Assembly: GCF_014650115.1 (NCBI RefSeq)
Contig: NZ_BMUI01000035.1
Span: forward strand, 1 to 62,791
Source: Streptomyces olivaceoviridis
Lineage (GTDB): Bacteria > Actinomycetota > Actinomycetes > Streptomycetales > Streptomycetaceae
Length of the DNA: 62,791 nucleotides
Direction: 5' to 3'
This document shows, piece by piece, positions 7,296-15,115 of this stretch. Position numbers and translations under genes: made by a program. The notes beneath the pieces are model-generated. The model was not told where the DNA came from. It worked only from the letters and a program-made list of their open reading frames with translations, and did not search any database. The stretch's first letter is position 1; the number at the start of each line of letters is the position of its first letter.

Positions 7296-7934
7296 TCAGC
7301 GTTGCGTGGCGTCGAGATGGCGAGTGTCACCAAGGCTGACGACTTGGCGGTTATGGAAGAAGTCGTCCTCGCGCAACGTGGTGATGCTGCCGGAGGGACC
7401 CCGGAAGCTGGCGTAGTCGGCCGACTCGATCGGCATCTTGATCCAGGACGCCAGGACGAAGGTCAGCGAGCCGCCGTGCGTCACGATGATCTGGTGTTCG
7501 CAGGGACGCTGCAGGATCTCGTCCATGGCCGCATAGATGCGATGTACCCACTGCGCTTTCGTCTCGGCGCCCTCCACGCCCTCGTCATGGTCCATCCGCT
7601 CCCCGACAGCCGGCGGTGGGATGAAGCGCCGGTCCAGCCACTCCTGCGGCCTCCCGCCTGCTTCACCGTAGGACTTCTCCCGCAGCCGGTGATCGAGGGT
7701 CGGCTTCACGTCGAATAGTGCGCCTACCGCCTCGGCGGTCTGACGTGTGCGCTGCAGGTCCGAGGAGAACAGCTCCACCTCGGCGCCGTCCGGGATCTGA
7801 GCCCGAAGCGCCTGGGCGATGGAGGCCGCCGCACGAACCCCGGAAGGCGTCAGGTGCGAGTCGTGCCATCCGCCGACGACTCCCTCGACGTGGTGCGTTG
7901 CCTCTGGGTGGGTGACGACGTAGAGAGTGCGCAC
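7296..7934 (-). CDS. Histidine phosphatase family protein
   Basis: With the GTG start at 7934 (GAAGGG a few bases upstream) the product is 212 aa and begins VRTLYVVTHPEATHH. The phosphohistidine loop is a variant THPE instead of RHGE. The other hallmarks are present: LTPSGVRAA, FSSDLQRTRQTA, and IIVTHGGSL near residue 165 with the second catalytic histidine. Members remove phosphate from small metabolites or proteins; the substrate is not predictable. The gene is the only complete reading frame inside the inverted-repeat-bounded unit, and no promoter distinct from the transposase region is obvious. The frame is open upstream, but that part runs through degenerate transposase sequence. Confidence 0.75.
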   Translation of the reverse strand: MRTLYVVTHPEATHHVEGVVGGWHDSHLTPSGVRAAASIAQALRAQIPDGAEVELFSSDLQRTRQTAEAVGALFDVKPTLDHRLREKSYGEAGGRPQEWLDRRFIPPPAVGERMDHDEGVEGAETKAQWVHRIYAAMDEILQRPCEHQIIVTHGGSLTFVLASWIKMPIESADYASFRGPSGSITTLREDDFFHNRQVVSLGDTRHLDATQR

Positions 7935-7996
7935 AAGAGCCTGCCCTTCGGTTAACGGCGTCCCTGAACACTGCCCGCTACCTTTGCCGGATGCGA

Positions 7997-8233
7997 TCAC
8001 GACCGTGCCTTCTCGAGCCGCCTCCAGCAGATCAGACTGCAGGCCAGCGAGATGAAGGTGTCGTGGAGTTCGAGGCGTCGTTCCCACCCTTGGTGCAGGA
8101 CGTACAGGATGCCTTGCAGGCACAGCCGATCTGGCACTGGCTTCGGCCCCGGTGACCGCTCGGGCCAGGACGGGAGCAGCGGCTCGATCTGTGCCCACAA
8201 GCCGTCGTCCACGATCCACGGCCGAGTCGTCAC
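7997..8233 (-). pseudogene. IS5-family transposase, N-terminal remnant
   Basis: Starts MTTRPWIVDDGLWAQI and continues SPGPKPVPDRLCLQGILYVLHQ, the DUF4096-type N-terminus of Streptomyces IS5-group transposases. After about 50 residues the expected sequence is disrupted. A later CWRRLE segment resembles the expected LTCWRRLD block but with intervening sequence lost, and the DDE catalytic region is absent. The start lies 51 bp inside the right inverted repeat, as expected for an intact IS of this group. Confidence 0.8.
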
Positions 8234-8283
8234 ACCGACGCGAACCGCCGGATCATCACGTCAGTCACGCCCGACCAGGGAAC

Positions 8284-8308
8284 TTCAGCAAGATCCTGTT
8301 ACGAGCTC
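8284..8308 (-). repeat. Right terminal inverted repeat
   Basis: Exact reverse complement of 7239-7263. The sequence just inside also matches the left inner flank imperfectly, giving a longer imperfect end. Confidence 0.85.
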
Positions 8309-8325
8309 CAAGCATGGGAAAGCAG

Positions 8326-8350
8326 TTGTTCCACTTGAATGGTGGAACAA
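8326..8350. terminator. Hairpin downstream of the DPPY methyltransferase
   Basis: TTGTTCCAC, 7-nt loop, GTGGAACAA. It lies 46 bp beyond the stop of the minus-strand methyltransferase and outside the IS-like unit, a suitable place for a terminator. It has no T tract, as is common in Streptomyces. Confidence 0.5.
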
Positions 8351-8395
8351 CCGCCCTTCTCTGCGGTCTGTGCTCGCTGGCTGGTCCTTTTGCTC

Positions 8396-9145
8396 TCACT
8401 CCTCGGGCCCGGCGAGGGCGAAGTCGTCCTGGGCCAGCGCGCCTCGCAGTCGCTTTTCGGCGATGTCCGCGTAGTGCTCAGAGAGCTCGACGCCGACGAA
8501 CCCGCGGCCCTCGCGCAGGGCGGCGACGCCTGTCGTGCCGGAGCCGGTGAAGGGGTCGAGGACGGTTCCGCCCGGCGGGCAGATCCGCACCAGTTCCCGC
8601 ATCACCTCCACGGGCTTCTGCGTGATGTGCACGCGGTCCTTCCGGGGCTGGCTCGCGGTATAGAGGCCGGGGAGGTAGACGGGGCTCCGGTCGGGGTCGA
8701 CCGGGCCCTTGGTGCCCCAGACGATGTACTCGCAGGACTGCTTGAGCCGGCCCTTCTGCGGTCGGGAGACCGGCTTGTGCCACGAGGCGATGCCACGCCA
8801 GGTCCAGCCGGCGGCTTGGAGCGCGTCGGTGGTGGTGGGCAGTTGCCTCCAGTCGGTGAAGACGAGTGCGGCGCCGGACTCGACGGTGGCCCGGTAGGAC
8901 TCGGTAAGCAGGAGGGTGAGCCAGAAGCCGTACGAGCGCTGGTCGCGATTCTCGCCGGGGAAGTTGGCGAGGTCGTGCTCGGCGTCGCCCGAGGTGTACT
9001 TCGCGCGGGCGCTTCGGCCGGTTCGTTCGCCGCTTGTTCGGCCGCCGCTGTTGTAGGGCGGGTCGGTGATGACGGCGTCGACGCTGTTGTCGGGAATGCC
9101 AGCGAGGGCGGTCAGCGCGTCACCTCGGTGCAGGGTGTACGGCAT
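8396..9145 (-). CDS. Site-specific DNA methyltransferase, beta class (N6-adenine or N4-cytosine)
   Basis: Product of 249 aa. The catalytic DPPYNSGG lies at residues 28-35 and the S-adenosylmethionine-binding DPFTGSGTTGVAAL at about 197-210, so motif IV precedes motif I as in beta-class enzymes. ITQKPVEVMRELVR (motif X-like) precedes the SAM motif, and the target-recognition region lies between. There is no adjacent cognate restriction gene, so it may be an orphan that protects the element during transfer, a common situation in actinobacterial conjugative elements. Start ATG at 9145 with AAAGAGAG upstream. It is divergent from the conjugation block. N6A versus N4C specificity cannot be read from sequence alone. 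Confidence 0.85.
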   Translation of the reverse strand: MPYTLHRGDALTALAGIPDNSVDAVITDPPYNSGGRTSGERTGRSARAKYTSGDAEHDLANFPGENRDQRSYGFWLTLLLTESYRATVESGAALVFTDWRQLPTTTDALQAAGWTWRGIASWHKPVSRPQKGRLKQSCEYIVWGTKGPVDPDRSPVYLPGLYTASQPRKDRVHITQKPVEVMRELVRICPPGGTVLDPFTGSGTTGVAALREGRGFVGVELSEHYADIAEKRLRGALAQDDFALAGPEE

Positions 9146-9699
9146 TGCGCAGTTCTCTCTTTCCGAAGGGTGCAGGCGTGCGCGTGATTCCGCGTTCCGG
9201 AATGCTGGGCGCGTCGGAGTGCTTCGCTCCCGGAAAGCCGTAGGAACGGCTGTCGGAGGAGAGCGATGGGCTGGAGAGTATGCGTGATTTCCAGCCGCAC
9301 CTAATGATGCCCTGTCAGCGCATGGACGGTGCCAGCTGCTGAGCGAGACGTCGTTTGGTGCGGCCGGAATTCGTCTCTACAGTCTGGCCATGTTCGGTGG
9401 ACGAGGCCGGACTTCATACCCGTTGAACTGTGCTGCCACATGCAGTCGGTGGCGGGGTCACAATCACGAAATGGCATGCGATTCCGAGGGGAGGGGTTCT
9501 CCGTGTGGCCCGTGAGATTACGAGGGCGGCTGGCTGCCGCTACGCATAAGAGGGGGTCCGGAGGTCGGGAGTTAGCCGCTCCCGCCCCTGGATCCCCAGG
9601 CCCCTGATCTCAGGGATGTGAATCCATGACCGGTGCGGCGCCGGTGACCTTTTCGACGAGAACGCTGGTACCGCACTGCCTACGAGTAAGGAGCTGCTG
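9146..9699. other. Spacer between methyltransferase and conjugation block
   Basis: About 550 bp without a convincing gene. It contains a short inverted repeat (ATTCCG-CGTTC-CGGAAT) near 9187-9203, about 45 bp upstream of the methyltransferase start, which could be an operator. Small dyads lie around 9588-9616, and a G-rich stretch precedes a ribosome-site-like AAGGAG at about 9688-9693. It probably holds promoters for both directions. Confidence 0.4.
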
Positions 9700-9777
9700 A
9701 TGCAGCATGCCCAGGCACGCCCATCTCCGGAGCACAGCTCCCACACCCGCCCCTTGGCGGAGGGCTCGCGACCGTGA
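9700..9777 (+). CDS. Possible 25-aa leader-like ORF coupled to the NlpC/P60 gene
   Basis: ATG at 9700 with AAGGAG 7 nt upstream. The 25-residue product starts MQHAQARPSPEHS and ends EGSRP. Its stop overlaps the GTG start of the next gene as GTGA (9774-9777), the arrangement of translational coupling. No homology is recognised. It could equally be a relic 3' end of a lost upstream gene. Confidence 0.35.
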   Translation: MQHAQARPSPEHSSHTRPLAEGSRP

Positions 9778-10901
9778 AGGCGGGCGCGGCGATAGTCGGG
9801 GCCGTCGCGCTCGGTCCGCTGCTGCTGATCGCACCGCTCGCCGTGGCTCTAGCCGGTGCCAGCAGTGCCCAGGCCGCCTGCGCGGGCAGCAATATACAGG
9901 CTGTGGATTCTGCTGCGGTCGCCAAGCAGGTGGAGTCGATTCTCAAGGGCAGCGGCAAGGCCACGGCATCGGTCCCAGGGCTTGACGATCCCGCGGAGCA
10001 GATCCCGAACGCCAAGACGATCCAGGTCACCGGCGTCGCCATGAAGGTGTCGACACATGGACAGATCGTTGCCCTGGCCACAGCCCTGCAAGAGTCGGGG
10101 CTGCGGAATCTGGACTACGGCGACCGGGATTCACTCGGCCTCTTCCAGCAGCGTCCCAGCCAGGGCTGGGGAACGGCCCAGCAGGTCCGCGATCCGGTGC
10201 ACGCCTCGACGAAGTTCTACGAGGCGCTGCTGAAGGTCTCGGGCTGGCAGTCCATGACCGTCGCGCAGGCCGCGCAGGCGGTCCAGAAGAGCGGCTTCCC
10301 CGACGCTTACGCCGAGTGGGAGCCGCTGGCCACGGCTCTACAGAAGGCCATCGCCAAGTCGCTGTCGACGGAGTCGAGTGCCAGCAAGGGCGATGAGAAC
10401 GAGCGAACGGATGCGGTGCCTGGCGAGTGCGGTACCGGTGAGGACGGGGCCAAGTTCGGACCTATCCCCGCCGGCTCCGTCCCCAAGGGTTACAAGATCT
10501 CGGCTGATGCGCCCAAGTCGATCCGCACCGCCATCCGCTGGGGCCTCGGCCAGCTCGACACCCCGTATCAGTGGGGTGGGGCGTGCACCGATCCGCACGG
10601 CCAGGACCCGATGGGCCGCTGCGACTGCTCGTCCCTGATGCAGGCGTCGTACAAAGCCGGCGGCCTCTCGATTTCCCGGACCACGTACACGCAGGTCAAG
10701 GAGGGTAAGGCGGTCCGTGTCGATGCTCTCAAGCCGGGCGATCTCCTCTTCACCCGCGGCACAGCTCAAGCCCCCGAGCATGTCGGGATGTTCATCGGGT
10801 CCGGCCTGATCCTGCATGCGCCGCGCACCGGTGACGTGGTCAAGATCTCGACCCTCGCCGACTGGCGGCCGGACGTCCTCGCCGCCCGCCGGATCGTCTG
10901 A
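9774..10901 (+). CDS. Bifunctional conjugation peptidoglycan hydrolase (lytic transglycosylase plus NlpC/P60)
   Basis: Product of 375 aa. An N-terminal hydrophobic segment (about 7-35) ends near SSAQAACAG, acting as signal peptide or anchor. Residues ~85-190 form a transglycosylase-like domain (QIVALATALQESGLRN, catalytic Glu ~106, then DSLGLFQQRPSQGWG). Residues ~245-375 form an NlpC/P60 cysteine peptidase: TPYQWGGACTD, GRCDCSSLMQASY with C285, PEHVGMFIG with H336, and ILHAPRTGD. Together they would open the cell wall for a mating channel, like VirB1 or TcpG. It heads a run of genes for small membrane proteins typical of actinobacterial type IV-like transfer systems. The GTG start is supported by the GTGA overlap with the preceding small frame. 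Confidence 0.85.
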   Translation: MKAGAAIVGAVALGPLLLIAPLAVALAGASSAQAACAGSNIQAVDSAAVAKQVESILKGSGKATASVPGLDDPAEQIPNAKTIQVTGVAMKVSTHGQIVALATALQESGLRNLDYGDRDSLGLFQQRPSQGWGTAQQVRDPVHASTKFYEALLKVSGWQSMTVAQAAQAVQKSGFPDAYAEWEPLATALQKAIAKSLSTESSASKGDENERTDAVPGECGTGEDGAKFGPIPAGSVPKGYKISADAPKSIRTAIRWGLGQLDTPYQWGGACTDPHGQDPMGRCDCSSLMQASYKAGGLSISRTTYTQVKEGKAVRVDALKPGDLLFTRGTAQAPEHVGMFIGSGLILHAPRTGDVVKISTLADWRPDVLAARRIV

Positions 10902-10973
10902 GCGGCCCTTCCTCTCCCCTCTCGCTCCTTCCCTTCCGGGCCTTCGCGAGCCCGAAATCGCACTGGAGTTCAA

Positions 10974-11282
10974 ATGAAGCTCATTCAGCACGCCCAGACC
11001 CTGGCGTACAACCCCGGCGTCACGCCGAGCGAGGGCGGCCTGCCCGGCCTCGACGTCCTGAAGAAGGTCATGGGCAGCATCAACCTGTTCGGCATCATCG
11101 CCGTGGTCGGCGCTCTCGCCATCTCCGCCCTCGTCTGGGCCTGGGGCCACCACAGCGGCGGCCGCCAGGCCGAGGCCAACGGCAAGAAGGGCACGGTCGT
11201 CGCCGCCGGCTGCGCTCTGCTGCTCGGCGCGGCCAACGGCATCGTCGCGTTCTTCTCGGCGATGGGGACGCAGGTTCACTGA
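10974..11282 (+). CDS. Small two-helix membrane protein, DUF6112-like, conjugation-associated
   Basis: A 102-aa product. MKLIQHAQTLAYNPGV is followed by two hydrophobic segments (INLFGIIAVVGALAISALVWAW and, after a GGRQAEANGKKG turn, VVAAGCALLLGAANGIVAFF). Size and topology fit the DUF6112 or VirB2-like pilin-type proteins found between the wall hydrolase and the VirB8-like protein in actinobacterial transfer clusters. The stop and the next start overlap as TGATG, indicating a tight operon. Confidence 0.65.
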   Translation: MKLIQHAQTLAYNPGVTPSEGGLPGLDVLKKVMGSINLFGIIAVVGALAISALVWAWGHHSGGRQAEANGKKGTVVAAGCALLLGAANGIVAFFSAMGTQVH

Positions 11283-11968
11283 TGTCGAAGGAACGTTTTC
11301 CCTCTGCCGGCCAGCCAAGGCACGGCGCCCCGTCCTCGGTTCTGCGCCGCGCCTCGATCGGCGGCATCGTCCTCGCTGTTCTGTTGGCCGTCGCCGGTCT
11401 GGTCGCGTACGTCACCCGTACGGAGAGCCCAGCCCCGCCGAAGGCTACCCCCACGTCGGCATCCTCCTCGGCGTCTCCCTCCCCGGCCGCCACCCCGCGC
11501 ACCGGGGTGACGGTGGCCGCCCCGCCCAGGACGACCGATCCGATCGAGTTCGCCAAGGCCGCCACCAAAGCCCTGTGGACGTACGACACCCGCTCCTTCT
11601 CGCAGGCCGAGCACATGGCCGGCCTCAAGCGGTGGATGACCGACGAGAAGAAGTACGCCGACTGGAAGTCGGTCTCGGACCAGGTGCCCAGCCCGGTGCT
11701 GTGGTCGCGGATGCACGACAACGGGCAGCACGCCGGCGCCACGGTCGGCGAGGGCCACTTCCCACAGGCGTTCAAGACCGCCCTGGCCCAGGACCCCGGC
11801 GCGATCGCCGAGGCGTACGTCTACGCCGTCACGGTCACCGGCAAGCAGTCCATCGCCTGGAAGGGCTCCGGTACCGGAGCCGAGTCCCGCTCGACGACCC
11901 TCGCCGTCCAGTGCCGACCGCACAAGGACTGCGCCCTCGTCGGGGTCCTGCCGAACGTCGCGCCGTGA
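11282..11968 (+). CDS. VirB8/TcpC-like conjugal transfer protein
   Basis: Product of 228 aa. A short cytoplasmic N-terminus and one transmembrane helix (GGIVLAVLLAVAGLVAYVT, ~30-48) lead to a Pro/Ser/Ala linker and an extracytoplasmic domain (from PIEFAKAATKALWTYD). The domain resembles the NTF2-like fold of TcpC/VirB8 channel proteins, with AEAYVYAVTVTGKQS and a terminal C-R-P-H-K-D-C pair of cysteines that may form a disulfide. It starts in the TGATG overlap with the preceding gene. The assignment rests on topology and gene order more than on strong motifs. Confidence 0.6.
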   Translation: MSKERFPSAGQPRHGAPSSVLRRASIGGIVLAVLLAVAGLVAYVTRTESPAPPKATPTSASSSASPSPAATPRTGVTVAAPPRTTDPIEFAKAATKALWTYDTRSFSQAEHMAGLKRWMTDEKKYADWKSVSDQVPSPVLWSRMHDNGQHAGATVGEGHFPQAFKTALAQDPGAIAEAYVYAVTVTGKQSIAWKGSGTGAESRSTTLAVQCRPHKDCALVGVLPNVAP

Positions 11969-11999
11969 TCGCCCTCAACCCGCGAAAGGAGGTGCCCTC

Positions 12000-12977
12000 A
12001 TGGAGGCTTGTGACCTTCCTCTGATGAGCACCGTCTGCAACACCGTCGGCGGTGTCGTCGGTTCGACCGGCGAGGCAATCACGGACGGCATCGGCGCCTG
12101 GATCGCCAAGTCGATGGGCGAAATGGCCCAGGCCGCAGCGGACCTGGCTTCGAAGGCCGTCGACAGGACCACAGCCATCGACCTCAACGCCGAGTGGTTC
12201 AGGAGCAACTACGAGCTGATCCTGCCCATCGGCCTCATCCTCACCGTCGGCACGTTCTGCCTGCAGCTCACCCGCGCCGCCTGGCGCAGGGACGAACGCG
12301 CCCTCGTCCAAGCGGTCTACGGAACAGTGGCCGGAGTTCTGTTCGCCTTCGCCGCCATCGCCTGCACCACCGTCGCGATCACTGTGGTCGACGCGCTCAG
12401 CGCCGGCCTCTTCAAGGCGGCCAACACCTCCGTGGACGACGCCGTCCGCCGCATCATCGCGGTCAACAACCTGGGGCCCATGTACGCCCTGGGCTGGACT
12501 CTCCCAGCCATCGCCGCGCTCGGTTGCGCGGTGGGGGCCTTCCTGTACTGGGCGGTGATGGTCGCCCGCAAGGTCGGCATCCTGGTGCTGGTCACCCTGG
12601 CCGTGTTCGCCGGGGCCGGCGGTGGTTGGGAGGTCGCGCGGCGCTGGCGGCGCGGCTGGATCGAGGCGACCAGCACGCTGATCGTCTCCAAGCTCCTGAT
12701 GACCATCGTGTTCCTGTTGGGCGTCTCGGCCATGGGCAAGACCGACGCGAACGACGGACTCAGCGCCCTGTCGGACGCGATCGCGGGCATCGTCGTGATG
12801 GTCCTGGTACTGCTCTGCCCCTACGCCACGTACAAGTTCGTCCACTGGGCGGCCGACGGCGGCGGCCACGACGATCTGCACCGCACCGGTGTCGCGGGTA
12901 TGGCTGTCGCCGCGGGTGCGGCGAAGACCGCGGGGCAGCTCGCGGTCCAGGCCGGCACCGGGCGACGGCAACAGTGA
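12000..12977 (+). CDS. VirB6/TrbL-like polytopic membrane protein
   Basis: A 325-aa protein with a cysteine-containing N-terminus (MEACDLPLMSTVC) and about six hydrophobic segments (IGLILTVGTFCLQL, VLFAFAAIACTTVAITVV, TLPAIAALGCAVGAF, KVGILVLVTLAVFAGAGGG, LLMTIVFLLGV, IAGIVVMVLVLLCPYA). The positively charged loop RRWRRGW and the overall layout match inner-membrane channel components of type IV-like conjugation systems. A strong ribosome site (AAAGGAGGTG) precedes the ATG at 12000. The ATPases expected next (VirB4, VirD4/TcpA) are missing: a DUF6907 gene follows instead. Confidence 0.65.
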   Translation: MEACDLPLMSTVCNTVGGVVGSTGEAITDGIGAWIAKSMGEMAQAAADLASKAVDRTTAIDLNAEWFRSNYELILPIGLILTVGTFCLQLTRAAWRRDERALVQAVYGTVAGVLFAFAAIACTTVAITVVDALSAGLFKAANTSVDDAVRRIIAVNNLGPMYALGWTLPAIAALGCAVGAFLYWAVMVARKVGILVLVTLAVFAGAGGGWEVARRWRRGWIEATSTLIVSKLLMTIVFLLGVSAMGKTDANDGLSALSDAIAGIVVMVLVLLCPYATYKFVHWAADGGGHDDLHRTGVAGMAVAAGAAKTAGQLAVQAGTGRRQQ

Positions 12978-14121
12978 CTCCGCCGCTTCGACCTCCCATC
13001 TTACCGACGCCTCAGCAGCGACCCCGGCCGATGCCGGCCGCGACCTCGGCGACCGGCAGCTGTGCACCATCCACCCAGACTGGTGCACCCAGACCGGCGA
13101 TCACGACGATCACTTCGGGGTCCTGCACGCTGTTACGGGCAACGACGGCCGGGAACTGTTGAACGCATGGCTGATTGACCTCTCCGGTTCCCAGCCGGTC
13201 ATCGGCTTGGGCGAGACAGACACCGATGCGGCCGAGGCCCGCGTCAAGGCGACGGAATTACGCAGGTTCGCCGACAAGCTCGAAATTCTCGCGGACAAGA
13301 TGGACGGCTCCATCAGCCACGAGCAGCCGCGCGACGCAGACAGCACCACCTGCCCCGACGGCGTCTCCTTCTGCACTGGGGACCCCATCGATCATGAGGA
13401 CCAGCGCGAACACATTCACCACGGTCCGCTCATCGCCATGGGCGCTCACCGCCCGTACGCCGGTCGGCACAGGAACGGGATCATGGCCTTCCACCTGTCC
13501 CAGGTCAACGACGAAACGCCCGGACTCGAGTTCGGAGCCGGTGGCGGCTGGCCGACGCTCGACCTCGAGGAGGTCGACGACCTGATCAGCGACATGAGCG
13601 CGCACCTGGCGAAGCTGCAGGCGGCACGTACGCAGATCGCCGGTCTGCTATCCAGGCGGACCAGCGAAGCGGCCTCAACACCCGGTCGGGTCTGGACGTA
13701 CAACGACATGTATGGCACCCGGCACACAGTCACCTGCCCGTCCTGGTGCACGACGGCCCACACCCTCGACACGGACGGCAAGCGCCACCCGGCCGACGTG
13801 TACCACCAGCTGTACGGCGCTGTCGCTTACGCCGAGTACACCGAGGGATACGAGGACTACAGGTCCTGGCAGCTGCTCTCCGCGCACCTCGCCGTGAGCC
13901 CGGACTCGCCAGTCAGTCCGGCCTACCGGGTCCCGCACGTTCTGGTCGAAGTGGCCGCCGACATGTACACCCGCCCGATGGATCCGGACCAGCTGGCCGA
14001 GTTCATCGAGACGGTGGCCGGGCAGCTGGAAGAGCTTCGCGCGATGCACCCCCGGCTCACCACAGCCCGCGCCGAATGGGCCGCGCGGACCGACACGACC
14101 ACCAACGCCGAGGTCGCGTGA
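12889..14121 (+). CDS. DUF6907-like protein with three Cys/His-rich repeats
   Basis: From about 12990 onward the frame encodes three related units, each starting with a Cys-x4-6-W/F-Cys motif followed by acidic/histidine residues: CTIHPDWCTQTGDHDDHFG, CPDGVSFCTGDPIDHED, and CPSWCTTAHTLDTDG. Each unit then has about 70-100 residues with acidic helices (DPDQLAEFIETVAGQLEE). This is the DUF6907 pattern seen on Streptomyces mobile elements, possibly metal-binding; function unknown. The start is unclear. GTGs at 12889 and 12916 lie inside the VirB6-like gene, and no ATG, GTG or TTG follows until deep in the first repeat. A TTA codon at 13258-13260 suggests bldA-dependent translation. Confidence 0.6.
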   Translation: MSRVWLSPRVRRRPRGSSRSRPAPGDGNSDSAASTSHLTDASAATPADAGRDLGDRQLCTIHPDWCTQTGDHDDHFGVLHAVTGNDGRELLNAWLIDLSGSQPVIGLGETDTDAAEARVKATELRRFADKLEILADKMDGSISHEQPRDADSTTCPDGVSFCTGDPIDHEDQREHIHHGPLIAMGAHRPYAGRHRNGIMAFHLSQVNDETPGLEFGAGGGWPTLDLEEVDDLISDMSAHLAKLQAARTQIAGLLSRRTSEAASTPGRVWTYNDMYGTRHTVTCPSWCTTAHTLDTDGKRHPADVYHQLYGAVAYAEYTEGYEDYRSWQLLSAHLAVSPDSPVSPAYRVPHVLVEVAADMYTRPMDPDQLAEFIETVAGQLEELRAMHPRLTTARAEWAARTDTTTNAEVA

Positions 14122-14235
14122 TCCCGCGGTCCCGGCCACCCCAGGGGCTGCTAATCCGGGGAGCCTTGTCCATCACCGAAGTTTGCCTGATCGATTCAGA
14201 AGCATCACATGGCCGTTCCTGGGCTTCGTGCAGAG

Positions 14236-15018
14236 TCAGAGCCACATGACCCAGGCGGTCAGCGCGGCGGCCGCCGCGAGGGCGGCCGACACAGTCCACA
14301 CGACCGACATCCGTGGGAAGCGCTGTGCCGTTCCGCCGGTCTCGGCACGTGCTGATCCGCGTCGGTCCGCAACTGCAACAGGCGCGGTGACGGTCACGGA
14401 GGAGTTGTCGCCTGTGACGATGTTGATGTTCTGGAGTGCTTGAGCGACCTGGTCCGAGGTCGGATCCTGCTGGCCGTGGGGCATGGCAGCCCGCAGCTCC
14501 CCGACCAGCTGGACCAGCCGGGTACGAACCTGGTCCAGGACCCCCTCCATGGCCGACGGGTGCACAGCCCAGTACAGCCTGAGCACCTGCCGGGAAGAGT
14601 TCTGGCTCATGAATACGGCTACTTCGGCAGCCATATGTGGAGCGAGCTGCACCGTCTGACCTGGCTGCCGGGCGATGAGCGACTCGATCTGGCCGACACC
14701 CTGCCCGAGTCGGAGCACGTCGCCGAGACTCTCCCGGGCAAAGTCCGGTAGGTCGAACATGCTGACCGGCTGTTCGCGGAACTGGAACCTCCCCGTGATG
14801 CCGTCCATCACCAAGGGTGCCGAGATCCTGCGGTAGTCGGGGATCGGCACATCCGTGCCCTCGTAGCCCTGGAGCTCCCGCAGCGCCCAGGTGCGTAGCG
14901 CTTCGGAGTGAGCATGCCCGCCCAGAGCGATCACCTGCCGCAGGATCGGGGCGAGCGGGCGGCTCTCGTTGAGGACGTCGTCCTCCAGTCGATCCAGGCG
15001 GCTTCGGCGGAGTCTCAC
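14236..15018 (-). CDS. AbiTii-like protein with C-terminal membrane anchor (downstream paralogue)
   Basis: GTG start at 15018 gives 260 aa. The N-terminal AbiTii-type domain reads DVLNESRPLAPILRQVIAL, SEALRTWALRELQGYEG, IPDYRRISAP; the x-W-x-x-x-E-L-x-G-Y...PxYR pattern is the family hallmark. A central helical region has VLDQVRTRLVQLVGELR. Then come a short strand motif NINIVTGDNSSVTV, a basic linker, and a C-terminal transmembrane helix (MSVVWTVSAALAAAA...). AbiTii is named after lactococcal abortive infection AbiT, so phage defence is likely but untested for this subfamily. The GTG overlaps the ancestral stop of the upstream paralogue as GTGA, which fixes the start and implies coupled translation. 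It is convergent with the DUF6907 gene. Confidence 0.75.
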   Translation of the reverse strand: MRLRRSRLDRLEDDVLNESRPLAPILRQVIALGGHAHSEALRTWALRELQGYEGTDVPIPDYRRISAPLVMDGITGRFQFREQPVSMFDLPDFARESLGDVLRLGQGVGQIESLIARQPGQTVQLAPHMAAEVAVFMSQNSSRQVLRLYWAVHPSAMEGVLDQVRTRLVQLVGELRAAMPHGQQDPTSDQVAQALQNINIVTGDNSSVTVTAPVAVADRRGSARAETGGTAQRFPRMSVVWTVSAALAAAAALTAWVMWL

Positions 15019-15115
15019 TTCGCCACGATCACGGTGGCGATGACGCCGGCGATCGTCGCCACTGCCGCGATGGCGGTCCAGATGACCGAGGTTCGGTGCC
15101 ACCAGGGCTGAGGAG

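Larger units (their letters stand above)
7239..8308. mobile_element. Non-autonomous IS5-type unit carrying a phosphatase gene
   Basis: A 1,070-bp unit bounded by perfect 25-bp inverted repeats (7239-7263 and 8284-8308). Similarity continues imperfectly for about 20 bp inward. It holds the N-terminal part of an IS5-family transposase on the minus strand close to the right end, then a region where only short transposase-like sequence remains, then a complete histidine phosphatase gene with its own ribosome site. No convincing target-site duplication flanks it. A cargo gene inside otherwise intact ends suggests mobilisation in trans; whether it ever moved as a unit cannot be decided here. Confidence 0.65.

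Noticed and set aside
11835..13088. 417-codon minus-strand frame opposite the VirB6-like gene
   Set aside because: Low-complexity Asp/Gly/His-rich product typical of GC-rich antisense frames. The plus strand has a strong ribosome site and membrane topology.
14122..14235. Terminator between the DUF6907 gene and the AbiTii gene
   Set aside because: Only a weak CCCC/GGGG pairing with a large loop is visible, below the standard used for the other hairpins.
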